Shown piece by piece: positions 1 to 10,175 of a stretch of DNA of 64,000 nt. The stretch lies in assembly GCA_033002965.1 (NCBI GenBank), contig JAURVB010003156.1, positions 1 through 64,000 on the forward strand, read 5' to 3'. The stretch's first letter is position 1, and the number at the start of each line of letters is the position of its first letter. The stretch is from Piper betle (lineage: Eukaryota > Streptophyta > Magnoliopsida > Piperales > Piperaceae). Position numbers and translations under genes: made by a program. The notes beneath the pieces are model-generated. The model worked only from the letters and a program-made list of their open reading frames with translations. It searched no databases and was not told where the DNA came from.

Positions 1-33
1 ATCTCCACATAGCTAACCGAAGAACATTCTCCC

Positions 34-560
34 CTAGTGACTCCATCCCAAAGGAGAAGGCCCCAACCGCAGGGTCATCATTCCAGTAACATTATAAGTG
101 TACTTTTCAAACTTTTCAAATTCAATTTGAATTTCATGCCAGGAACGTAAGTATCTCTCCCACAGGAAACTTGAATTTTCTCCACTCCCTAATTGGTTTC
201 TAGCTAACAAAAGATTTCCAGTGTCCATCAATTCTGCAGTTACAGTGGCTCGAGGACTAATTACACCGGAAACATTAGATGACCATTGCGTGTTGTTCCT
301 CCCATCCAAGATGACAAGGTTACCATCACCTGAGATCGCTAGGAGACCCAAGGCATCTGTGGCTGGTGTTTCTCTGTTGACCACCCATATAACAGTAGCC
401 TATGGTATATTGTTATACCATACTCCCACAAAGCGGTTACTGGAGTTCCCAGGACTGAAGAAGGGCACTGCAAAGTTGCCACCAGAAGAAGTGATTGTCT
501 GCCCATCCTTGATTGGTTTCCCTGATGTTATAATGGCATTGCTGATCGGTATCAAGGAAA
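34..560 (-). pseudogene. S-locus lectin receptor kinase fragment (bulb-lectin domain), broken
   Basis: The minus strand reads as the N-terminal bulb-type lectin domain of a G-type lectin S-receptor-like kinase. The run KDGQTITSSGGNF (about 500) leads to FFSPGNSSNRFVGVWYNNIP, then WVVNRETPATD and a GDGNLVILDG segment, in the usual family order. An in-frame TAG interrupts the frame at 400-402, where the family normally has a Gln or Val before TVVWVANRE. Upstream of about 545 the reading is frameshifted, and no signal peptide is attached in frame. Downstream, near 34-120, it departs from the family before the usual LWQSFDHPTDT motif. No kinase domain is visible; it would lie beyond the left edge of the window. 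These are probably relics of a kinase cluster. Family assignment is firm; pseudogene status rests on the stop and the lost frame. Confidence 0.8.
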
Positions 561-1355
561 ATCATGAGATGAAAAATAGATTCCAAAGACAAACTAATCT
601 CATTTCAGTCAGCTTTAGATGAATTCAAGTGTCTCTACATATGCAATTTGAAAACTACAAAGATTGTCAGAAAACTGAAGACAGCAAAGTCCGCCTCAAA
701 GCCATTGTTTCAAATATATATCTCATTCACTGAGCAATGTAACAATATTGTAAGTATCAAATTGGAACATAGTCATCAGGGTGACAATTTTTTTTCAAAG
801 ACTATTTTTCCAAACACCATCAAGATGAAAAGTTCAGAGGCTTAGAGTTAGATGTTTGAACACGCTGTTCATAACAATTAAATACATGGGGCGCTGACTC
901 TATAGTTAAAAGTTCAACAGTTTTTTATCCATAGGTTGTTGTCAAAATGACGCCTAAATCTCTTATCAGATACACCTGTTAAGACTAAACTAGCGCGCAG
1001 TTCTTCTCAGTACCGAGCTACTTTAGCGACGAATACAACTCCTCAAAAACAACATAGTTGGCAAATATCTCAAGGATAGAAGACTTTCTAAATGATTAAT
1101 TATTCATCACAAGGTAGGCAATTATTAAGTAAAAAAACATTCCTGTATATAAAATTTAAAAACTGGATAGACTTTTAATGCGTGAGGACTGATAAAAACT
1201 ATATGAAAAGTTAATAACATGAAAAACAGCACTGACCTGAATTATACGAGTTTATTATAAGTGGGAAAAAACTGTACCTGCATCAGGCTACTTACTGCTG
1301 CATGCAGACGACAATGTTACTTGCTTGGCCTGGAGCAGGAGTCGTAACTGTTCAA
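561..1355. other. Intergenic, no gene recognised
   Basis: AT-rich sequence with only short chance frames. A 65-codon frame at 648-845 shows no recognisable motif. I see no tRNA, repeat array or promoter that I can defend. Confidence 0.5.
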
Positions 1356-1544
1356 TCATTTCGGGCCCCAAGACGAGCACCAAAGTGCACGAGGAAATTT
1401 GATTATATAGCCGCCAAGCAAGGCGAAGGGTAGAGTGATAGAAAAGAAAAAGGATCCGAAGAAGGAAAGCGCCGGCGCTGCTTTGCGGACCATGTGATCG
1501 ATCATGGCGGTTACGCCGCGGCCGTGGTCGTCGAGGGGGTGCAC
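1356..1544 (-). other. Unresolved 62-codon open frame with a hydrophobic stretch
   Basis: A short minus-strand frame in a locally GC-rich patch. It contains a hydrophobic segment (ALSFFGSFFFSITLPFALLGGYI) long enough to span a membrane. An overlapping frame downstream (1310-1375) reads LVLGPEMIEQLRLLLQAKQ, so this could be one exon of a larger gene or a decayed exon. I do not recognise the family. It may be chance coding. Confidence 0.2.
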
Positions 1545-2014
1545 TGCTCTCTATACATATTGGGTTTAGACGTTTAGAAGGTGGGCCTGGGCCTCATTCC
1601 TGATTGATTATGTAAAAATGGGCTCTAGACTTTCCAAGGATGACAAGCCTTCCTAGGTTGCCAACCCACAGTCTTTAAATATAAAAAAAGTTATCACACT
1701 TTATTTCCTCACAATTATTAAAGGTGGCAAAGTTTCTAAATTAGTAATGATGTGATAAATTATAATTATTGGGGTAATTCTGTTCTTACGCTTGAAAAAA
1801 ATAAAATAGAATCAGATGACAATGCTACCACTTTATATTTCATTTCATGGATGTATAATTAAATACTCTTTTTTTATTAGATATTTTAACAATTTTGCAT
1901 TTTTCTAATAAAAGGCTTAAACCAACACAAGAGAGAGCGGGCAGTGAGGGATGGTTGCACTTGCACCGGGGGACTATTTTTAGAGATGGTCTTTTTTACG
2001 CCTCTCCTTGTTCG
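1545..2014. other. Intergenic AT-rich spacer
   Basis: No gene is visible. The stretch has oligo-A/T runs and a short purine-rich patch near 1930-1970. Confidence 0.4.
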
Positions 2015-2735
2015 AAAAATCGGCCAACTCCACACGGAATCGGCCAATTTAAATCGGATTAGGTGGAATCGGATTCAAATTTGGAGTGGAATCAGTTTTT
2101 GAATCGAGCTTGGGTAAGTTATTAAAATACCATTAATTTTATATTATATAAATTATTTATGTATAGGCAAAATAGAAATTTAAAATTTATAATGACGGAA
2201 ATACCTCTTACTCTCCCTCTGCTGCCGCTACCGCCCCTTTGCTTCGGCAGGGTCGGAGGGGGGAAGCAGGGCCGGCAGGGGTGGGGGCAGGGCTGCTGGG
2301 GAGGCGGTGCCGGTAAGGGGACGGATCGGGGTTGACGGGACTTGGGTGGCGGGGCAGGGCAAATGCGCAAGGAGGGGGATGGGGCGGGGCGGGGCTGGCA
2401 AGGGGAGTCCAGGCGTGGTGGGGTGAAGAATGGGAGTGACATTCTCGTAATTAAAAGTTAACTTAATTTCGGCTCGAGTAAAAAATATTAATTAATTAAA
2501 AATAATTTTAAAAAATCTAAAAATATATAAAAATATATCATAAAATATAATACACACAATAATATTAAAATGACATTAATATCTAATTTTTATATATTTA
2601 TATTATGAATTGTCAAATTATTACATATGACCGATTTGGAACGATTCGAACTGAACCGATTCTTTTCGATTTGGACCGATTTCGATTTCGATTCCGACTC
2701 AGACTACTCGAAACCGATTCCAATTCTATTCTAAT
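2015..2735. mobile_element. hAT-like non-autonomous TIR element, old copy
   Basis: The left side carries repeated GGAATCGG/AATCGGCC units (2029-2105). The right side carries the inverted counterpart CCGATT..GATTTCGATTCCGA (2630-2735). The interior (a G-rich block at 2220-2430, then CTCGTAATTAAAAG and an AT-rich tail with ATAATACACA) matches the better preserved element at 59310-60185 in the same order. The ends are too diverged to place a target duplication, so the borders are approximate. No transposase frame is present, so it would depend on a partner element. Confidence 0.65.
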
Positions 2736-2916
2736 TTTTGTAATTACAATGCCTCTTAATTATGCAGTATATTTAGATAGATACAGTAATCTGATATGGG
2801 ATGCTTGTCTTCTAAAAAATGTTAGCAGTGCACTTGCTAGGATTTGGATTCGTGATTTTTTCTGATTCGTAGTAGAGTTGGATACCTTTTCCAATCTCCC
2901 TCTGGAAGCTCCATGC

Positions 2917-5149
2917 ATGGGCCGCCTCATCCTCCTCTTGCCTGGCTGTGGCCGCCCTTATCCTTCTCTTCTCCCTCCCCCTCTCCATAGCAGCCGATCC
3001 CTCCCACCTTGGACACCTTCATCGTCCAAACCCACAACTCCTCCAAGCCACCCCACGTCCCCACCTACCATGACTGGTACGCCTCCATCCTCTCCTCCAC
3101 CAATATCATCGCTGCCTCCCCCCGCATTCTCTACACCTACCGCTCCGCCCTCAATGGCTTCGCCGCCGCCCTATCCCCACAAGAGGCCGACCTCCTGACC
3201 ACCCACCCGGACGTCCTCACCCTCTACTCGGACCGGCTCAGCCATCTGTCCACGACAAGGACCCCGTCCTTCCTCGGCCTCACCACCTCAAACGGCCGCC
3301 TGCTGTCCAGCTCCGACGCCGGCAAGGGGATCATCATTGGCCTTCATCGAATCCGGCATCTGGCCGGAGAGGAAGAGCATCTCGACCCGTCGGGCTCGGA
3401 GTGGAAGGGAGAGTGCGAGAACGGCACCAGATTTGATCCATCTCTCTGCAACAACAAGTTGGTCGGTGCGCGGTTCTTTCCCGCCGCCTTCGAGGCCAAG
3501 GGCGTCGACCTCGACAAGGACGAGGACCGGTCACCGGGAGACAAGATCGGCCACGGCACCCACACCGCCTTCACCGCCGCCGGCTCCCCGGGCTCGCTGT
3601 CGGCACTGCCCGCGGCGTCGTTCCCAAGACCAAGCTCGCCATGTACAAGGCGTGCTGGATGGGCGGGTGCTATCACTCCGACCTGCTGGCGGCCATGGAC
3701 AGCGCCATTGAAGACGGCGTCGACGTGATCTCCATCTCCGTCTCCCAGAGCACGGACTACCCCTACCACAGCTCGGCCTTGGCCACCGCGCCTACGAGGC
3801 AGCCAAGCACGGCCTTTTCGTGGCCCTGGCTTCGGCAACCAAGGACCCGGCTGGCTTTAGCGTGGCCAACACCGCTCCACGGATGACAACCGTCGGTGCC
3901 GCCCCGATCGACCGATCCTTCTCTGCACAAGCCACTCTCGGCAACGGAGAAGTGATTTACGGACAGTCTCTTTATAGCAAGGAGGTGGACGGCAACGTAG
4001 AGTACCCACTTATATACGCACCCTGCGATTCGGGCTCTCTTGTTGCCGATAAAGTGAAGGGGAGGGTTGTGGTGTGCGATGCATTCGCAAGTATAGCGGT
4101 GGAGAATGGGCTGTATGCACAACAAGGTGGAGCGGCGGATATGATATCATACAACGCTGGATACATGGGAGATGGGAAGTTGGCATCAACCTTCACCTTA
4201 CCCGCGCTCCAAATTGGATACAAAGATGGGATGAAGGTTTTATCGTACATCAATGGCACCAACAATCCCACGGCCAGTCTGAGAACCGGAGTGAGCATGC
4301 CTATGGTGGGGAGAAGATATCAGGCATCCCATGGTGGCATTCTACCCTCTAGAGGGCCCAGGTACATAGTCGCTGAGATCATCAAGCCAGACATCATCGC
4401 CCCCGGCACCGACGTCCTCGCCGCCTGGACGTCGGAGATCACACCGGCCTAGACGCCGGTGGACACTAGGAAGACCGACTTCAACATCATATCTGGGACG
4501 TCCACGGCGTGCCCCCATGTCGCCGGCGTGGCAGGGCTGCTCAAGAAAGCTCACCCGGACTGGTCGCCGGCCATGATCAGGTCGGCGATGATGAAGACGG
4601 CTGCCACGACTGAGAACCAAGGGAAGGCCATTGTTAGCGAGGAGACGATGGAAGAAGTGGACGTCTTCGCCATGGGGTCCGGCCATGTTGCACCACAAAA
4701 GGCCAGCGACCTGGGCTTGGTGTACGACGCCGGCGCCGACGACTACATACAGTTTCTGTGCAGCCTCAACTATACTCAAGATCAGATTAAAGCGGTCTTG
4801 GAAGGAGACGGTGAACTGCCTGGCCGGCGGTGAGGGGCCGGCGGCGTTGAACTACCCGTCCATCGCTGTCGTCTTCGTGAACGATACAAGGGTGGTGCAG
4901 GTTAGCCGGACGGTGACGATGGTTGCACCGGGACCGTAGAGCTACAACGTGAGGGTGTCGAGCTCGCCGGCCATGGCCGACAAGTTGAAGGTGTCCGTCT
5001 CCCCACAGACATTGAGCTTCAAGAACGCGAAGGAGAAGAGGGGGAAGACACGTTTTAAAGAGGAATCGGGTTCGGGGTTTATAGTGTGGGAGAGCGACAA
5101 ACACACTGTTAGAAGCCCTTTCGCTGTCCCTTGGAAATGGTTTGATTGA
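2917..5149 (+). pseudogene. Subtilisin-like serine protease (SBT1-type subtilase) pseudogene
   Basis: Read across frames this is a whole plant subtilase. It has a hydrophobic leader (about 2917-2998), an I9 propeptide beginning DTFIVQTHNSSKPP (3010), a His region GHGTHTA (3550), a PA-domain stretch (about 3900-4300), a Ser region SGTSTACPHVAGVAGLLKKAHPDW (4492-4563) and a fibronectin-III-like tail ending at TGA 5147-5149. It cannot be translated: frameshifts occur near 3007, 3340, 3390, 3615, 3785, 3830 and 4808, with in-frame TAG stops at 4450-4452 and 4937-4939. The catalytic Asp motif reads ESGIWPE instead of the family's DTG/DSG, and the catalytic Ser motif has GTST for GTSM. Family members are secreted endopeptidases of about 750 residues, and the length agrees. 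It is GC-rich and apparently intronless, as often in monocots. Confidence 0.9.
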
Positions 5150-5319
5150 GATTTTGATCTCATTTAGGGTTTTAGTCAGGTTTAATTATTTTAATTTTTT
5201 ATCAAGACATGGAATTATAATGTTAGATTTGTTAATTGGGATATGATCATGAATAAATAGGTTGTAGATATTTAAAGAACATAATAATTAAGTTCAGTTT
5301 TTTCTTTGTATTACTGTGG

Positions 5320-5324
5320 ATTAT
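5320..5324. repeat. Target-site duplication ATTAT, left
   Basis: ATTAT immediately precedes the TGTCAC left end of the LTR element. The identical ATTAT follows the GTGACA right end at 12278-12282. Confidence 0.9.
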
Positions 5325-7455
5325 TGTCACGGGCCTGATTCAAGGACCAAAATTTTTCGCCCTAACCAGTCCGCGCGGCGTATTCTCGACCCGAGAACAC
5401 CAGCCTAACACCAAGAATGCAGTCTTGAAGAGACTACGGAAGCCTGCACGCCAACACCAAACTCGTGTTCGGCCAACCTCAACACCCCCGAGGTTGCTGC
5501 CTTCAACCCTTCGCTCGATCACCCGTGTATTGGTACCGCACCAAACACCAACACAGCACTTCTGGCTACCGACACGCCTTGCCGATAGGCTGTTCCAGAA
5601 GTCAAACAGCACCCCACACAGCACTGCCCGATCGCCCAGCCAGCAACACGCCCTGGGTTCGTGCCGTCTGCCCTTGCTCGTCTCAGCACCAGCCCACTCT
5701 ACTGCGTGCCTTGTAAACCTCGACCGCGACCTCGGATACAGAAGTTCCCTGCCTAAAACGACAGCCAACAAGCAAACCACAGATTACGGGAAAACACTTC
5801 CCAACCTTATATCATTCACCCGATCATAAGGATTTTACAAGCACTCGAATTCTCCTCTCAAGCACTTGCTCGGCTCGTGGACAGCCCCCACAGCCTCGCC
5901 CAATGTACCCACAAATACAATGGCGCACCAGAATTACTCCCCGAGTAACTCTATCCCCGATTGCCAACACCAGCAATCTAACAACGCGTACCTGGATTCC
6001 AGCAAGCCGATGGAGTTCCAGCGCTCACCACGAACACCGGCTGCAGCAACTCCACGCTTCTTTCTCACCAGCCGCACCACGCTGTTTTCTCACCAAGGAA
6101 GACGACTGGAATCTCAGGAACTCTCCTCCTCACCGGACTCGATTCCACTCTTGATTCAGTCCCACGTCTCTCCTTAATCTGGCCTCTCAATCTTTCGATC
6201 TCTCCTCAATCTCCTGATCTCCTGATCTCCAGATCTCTCGAGCAACCAATCCGGACTCGATCTCTCCTGATCCACCGACCTCCAGAGACTCGATCCTCCT
6301 CCTCCGAGCGTCCTCCTCTCTGAGTTCCGACTCTGAACTCAAGAGTCTTCTCTTTGGATCTGGCCTGATTCCTCCTGAATCACACGCCCCTTTTTCAGCA
6401 TAACCCCATGCATATATATGCACCACGTCCTTCTGATTTCAGATAACACCGGATCCTTGCATCCTCATCCACAATGATCTGCAATATCCACCGTATCCAG
6501 CAACCTAGCAGCACACCACGTCCAGGTTCTTCCCAACGGCCTTGTGGTTATCTTCAGAAGTCTGTTGCAGCATCCACGTCTGGATATGGATCATATCTTC
6601 CACCAAGATACACCCCCAGCAACGTCCATGGATGTTTATCACAAACCGCCTTGGCTGCACCGCTGGTCATCCCGTCGCGCCCGCCGGCTCGACCCCAGCA
6701 CCGTCCAGACATGGCTCAACCTCCCGCAGCAATTCACCGACCAACTGCCAGCAATGGTCCACCAACATCGCCCTGAACCAGCACCACCGCTCGTGCATGC
6801 CCATGCACTGTCGCGTCCACCAGCATCTGCCCGCTCGCGCGTCTGCGCGCACACCCGCGCGCGCCCGCTCGCGCGAACAGCAGCGCGCGCCATCGCGCGC
6901 CGCGCACCCGCGCCCGCACGCCCGCGCGCCCACGCGCCCGCGCGCTCGCGCACCGCGCGCTCGCGCAGCAGCGCGTCTGTCGCTCCTTGCGCGCACAGTA
7001 GCGCGCACGACCTCGCGCTCGCCCGCTACAGTGCTCGGTACAGTTTTCCAGCACGGTTCCGCTATTTTGCTCGGTACTAGCGAATGCTCGGCACCCTATG
7101 CTGCGTACTCGGCTCGGTAGCCTGCTCGGTCCACGGTTGCACCACAACCTCGATATGCCGACCCAAACACCGATCAGCAACAACTTGAGGTTTCTTCCTG
7201 GACTCGGCCACATGCTCGGTACACCAAATACCGACCCATGTGCCGACACCACTGCTGTAACTCACGCCATCGCCATGCTCGATCACACAGCAGCTCGTGC
7301 ACCTCGGTTTGCAACCTGCAACTCAACACGGGTTAGCCTCCGTATGTTGTTTCCACCACTCGGATAGCCACCGCTACCCCATCATGGACGCGGGACACCT
7401 AGGGACAACACCTAAACCCTAGTTCCCGGCACGCCCATGAATCACGTCTGTGACA
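5325..7455 (-). repeat. 3' LTR (left copy)
   Basis: Near-identical to 10176-12277. It begins TGTCACGGGCC and ends GTCTGTGACA. It is 29 bp longer than its partner, mainly because of a longer CG-alternating tract at about 6836-7005. The last residues and the stop codon of the element's frame (7442-7455) lie inside this LTR. Confidence 0.95.
6836..7010. repeat. CG-alternating low-complexity tract in the LTR
   Basis: A run of CGCG, GCGC and CGCACC-type units with almost no A/T. Such alternating purine-pyrimidine DNA is a classic Z-DNA-prone, CpG-dense sequence. The matching tract in the other LTR (about 11690-11825) is about 40 bp shorter, so it has changed length since insertion. Confidence 0.75.
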
Positions 7456-10090
7456 TCCTCCCCCACCAATGAAAGCCGATGTCCTCATCGGAAGTAAGGA
7501 CTGCCCCCTTCAATAACAAGTCGAATACCTCTCCCCACAGCACCGTCTCCACTCTATGTACCAAAGACCCGCCGCGCCGTGGTCCCAGCTCCGCCATTGC
7601 ATCATCCCCGGTCCTGCTAGCTCCAGACCTCGCATGTATCCCCACACGCTTACATCGGCCATATGCTCCAGCCATCAAATTTCGAGTCCAACTCGACCAA
7701 ACAACTCCCCGTGGTCCTGAGAATTGCTGGCTCGAAGCATCTCTAAGACATTGCAATGCAGCCAGTATTTCAACAACTCCGACTGTTTTTCTCTTCCTCC
7801 ATGTAAAGCACTGTTGGTAATCAGCCCAACACGAACTCACCTCATCTAGTGGCTGTCTCTCTAGACAAGTGGAGAGAGAGACGTCTGATTCACCTCCCTG
7901 TAAACCAAACACCGTAAGTGTAACCCTCATCCCGGATTCAGCACTTACTCGATCAGTCCATCGTAGATCTGTAGCAGCCCTGGTCAGACATGGTTGTGAA
8001 TCCCCCATGAAGGCTCTAGACATACAGACCCTGTTCCGCAAGAACATCCCCTCACACACTGGGAAAGAACTGATCTTCTGTCGACACCTCACCGCCGTCA
8101 GATGGTACTTCCGACATGATGATCTCCCCGGCATCTCATCACCAGTTCGTAACTTCAACTGATGGGAGTGAGCTCTCGCCGTTCCAATCCAACTCCATGG
8201 ATGAACTCCCCGAACAAGAGTATAGAGCTTACCCCTGCTCATTTTTAGCTCACTCTCGTAACCCCTGTAGCACTCCTCGAAGTCGCTGGCTACCTTCAAG
8301 AAATCTGCCTCCCAGATTACGACAACATCATCCAACTGATTCACACCCAGCTGGACCACACGCACCTTGCCAACTCGCCCAACGGACTCCACACGTCCTC
8401 TAGGTACCACCACCGATACCCGGGCTGGGGCCTTGGCCTTCACTACCAAGTCGCCACAGCTCCCTCCAAGCTGTTCGGAAGACAACACCCCCATTAGGGT
8501 TTCTGGCTCCATTGCGGTATCCACCACCTGCAATGCAGCAAGCAGCTCCACGCCAGACTCAGGATCTACTACCCCTGTAGATTTGCTATGTCCCCTCACG
8601 AAGCAACCACTGCCCCTGGACATCACCATCACTCCACCCAAGTGTGGTAGCACACCTACACAAGCTGACATCAAGAAATTGTTACCGAGTATTACCTCAA
8701 AGTCATCAATTTCTGCAACCATGAAATCAGCTCGGCCACTGAACTCCCCCAAGCAGATCTGTACTCCACGAGCTACACCCTGAACCTGCTTCACCGGCGA
8801 ATTCACAGCCTTCATCCCGCTGGTAGTAACCCTCGATTTCAGTCTCAATTGACCCGCCACCTTTGTTGAAACAAAGCTGTGCGTTGCCCCCGTGTCAACC
8901 AATGCTGAAACCCGTCTTCCATTCAAAGTCACTGGAACATACATCAACCCCAAACTCCCCCGTTTAGGCTGTTCAACTCTCAGAGCTCCTATCATCTGTA
9001 ACGTCGACATACGAGCTGGCTCATCTGAATCAGAACTTTCCTCGGCCTGCATCGCCACCATCTTCCCCTTCGGATTGTTCGGGCACTCCCTGGCCTTGTG
9101 AGGTCCGCCACATGTGTAACACTGCAACCTCCTCACCTCAACAACCTGGGGATTTCCTGGTTCGGCCCTAGGAAAAACCCTCTTCCTCTCCTTTGGTCTC
9201 GGCTTGAATGACCTCCAATCACTCCCCACCGCCTTGCCTTCCTTGGAAACTCGGTCACTTCCACCCGGACCAGCAACAGTCTGCAAGTCTACTAGGGCAT
9301 CAGCTGCACCTAATGCGGTCTGCAAGTCCTGCACCTTTTGCCGCTTCAACTCCACCTGCGCCCAAGGTTGCAATCCAGACACAAAATTGAAGAGTTTATC
9401 GCTTTCTGACATGTCCTGAATATCCAAAAGACATAAGCTGAACTGATTGACGTATTCTCGCACTGTTCCAGTTTGTCGAAGCTTCTTCAAAGCCTCCCTT
9501 GCTATCCAAGCTGTATTGGTCTGCAAGAACTGATTCCTAAGTTGTTCCCTCATATTCCCCCAAGTCTCAATCCTAGGACGTCCAGCCTTCTCTCCGTCCT
9601 CGGTGCGTGTTCGCCACCACAATTTGGCGTCGCCAGTTAGAAACATACTGGCAATCGAGACTTGCCTATGAGTAGGAATCATGGTAGCTCGAAAATATTC
9701 CTCCATCTCCCAGATGAAATTCTCCAGATCTTTTGATGATCGGATTCCACTGAATTTCGTTGGCTCCGGCACCTTAAGCCTTCCTGGGATTTCGGCTACC
9801 TGGTCAGCAACAAAGTGCTGAGGCTGGTTTAGTACTGCCCGCTTCAGAAGAGCCATTTCTGAACGAATTTCCTCCAAACCTGCCCTGAGATTCTCCACTA
9901 TCTCAGCCAATCCATCCTCATGCACTGCACTGGATTCCGGTGCATCAGCAACCCGTTCCACCATACCGGCTAGGGTTTCCAACCGATTAAACACCGTGTG
10001 ATTATTATCCTCACCATTGGTCGGCCCTCCAACCAACACCTCCAGCCGTGCCACCCTCTCCCTGAGAGCATCCGTCGATCGTGTGTCCAT
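7442..10090 (-). CDS. Retrotransposon Gag-aspartic protease polyprotein (882 aa)
   Basis: A single uninterrupted frame. Residues about 1-90 are rich in heptad-like Leu/Val/Glu (probable coiled coil). Residues about 105-265 are a Ty3-type retrotransposon Gag domain (FSGIRSSKDLENFIWEME, AKLWWRT, QLRNQFLQ, VREYVNQF). Residues 324-336 are a zinc knuckle, CYTCGGPHKAREC, in the CX2CX3HX4C form common in plant Gypsy elements. Residues 396-403 are the protease active site ALVDTGAT, followed by the partner motif VILGNNF (466-472). The known role is to form the particle, package element RNA and cleave the polyprotein. From about residue 490 to 882 I recognise nothing: there is no RT (no YxDD-type motif), RNase H or integrase. 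ELLAALQ (515-521) and EILAALQ (about 780) suggest a weak internal echo. The start is the first ATG, 73 bases inside the primer site; the stop lies 14 bases inside the 3' LTR. Confidence 0.92.
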   Translation of the reverse strand: MDTRSTDALRERVARLEVLVGGPTNGEDNNHTVFNRLETLAGMVERVADAPESSAVHEDGLAEIVENLRAGLEEIRSEMALLKRAVLNQPQHFVADQVAEIPGRLKVPEPTKFSGIRSSKDLENFIWEMEEYFRATMIPTHRQVSIASMFLTGDAKLWWRTRTEDGEKAGRPRIETWGNMREQLRNQFLQTNTAWIAREALKKLRQTGTVREYVNQFSLCLLDIQDMSESDKLFNFVSGLQPWAQVELKRQKVQDLQTALGAADALVDLQTVAGPGGSDRVSKEGKAVGSDWRSFKPRPKERKRVFPRAEPGNPQVVEVRRLQCYTCGGPHKARECPNNPKGKMVAMQAEESSDSDEPARMSTLQMIGALRVEQPKRGSLGLMYVPVTLNGRRVSALVDTGATHSFVSTKVAGQLRLKSRVTTSGMKAVNSPVKQVQGVARGVQICLGEFSGRADFMVAEIDDFEVILGNNFLMSACVGVLPHLGGVMVMSRGSGCFVRGHSKSTGVVDPESGVELLAALQVVDTAMEPETLMGVLSSEQLGGSCGDLVVKAKAPARVSVVVPRGRVESVGRVGKVRVVQLGVNQLDDVVVIWEADFLKVASDFEECYRGYESELKMSRGKLYTLVRGVHPWSWIGTARAHSHQLKLRTGDEMPGRSSCRKYHLTAVRCRQKISSFPVCEGMFLRNRVCMSRAFMGDSQPCLTRAATDLRWTDRVSAESGMRVTLTVFGLQGGESDVSLSTCLERQPLDEVSSCWADYQQCFTWRKRKTVGVVEILAALQCLRDASSQQFSGPRGVVWSSWTRNLMAGAYGRCKRVGIHARSGASRTGDDAMAELGPRRGGSLVHRVETVLWGEVFDLLLKGAVLTSDEDIGFHWWGRMSQT
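7456..7467 (-). other. Polypurine tract
   Basis: On the minus strand GGTGGGGGAGGA directly abuts the TGTCAC start of the 3' LTR. This is the expected position and composition for plus-strand DNA priming. It also lies inside the coding frame. Confidence 0.85.
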
Positions 10091-10162
10091 GTGATCGAAT
10101 CAGCGAACCACTGTTGAATGCGTGCTGTCCCTCAATTGCACTTGAACTTGGTCGTAAACGCA

Positions 10163-10174
10163 GCTCTGATACCT
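10163..10174 (-). other. Primer-binding site for initiator-Met tRNA
   Basis: The minus strand reads AGGTATCAGAGC one base inside the 5' LTR. It matches the plant initiator-Met complement TGGTATCAGAGC except at the first base. Confidence 0.85.
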
Positions 10175-10175
10175 C

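Noticed and set aside
6542..7252. Several Arg/Ala-rich open frames on both strands in the LTRs
   Set aside because: They arise from the stop-free CG-alternating tract and recur in both LTRs; compositional only.
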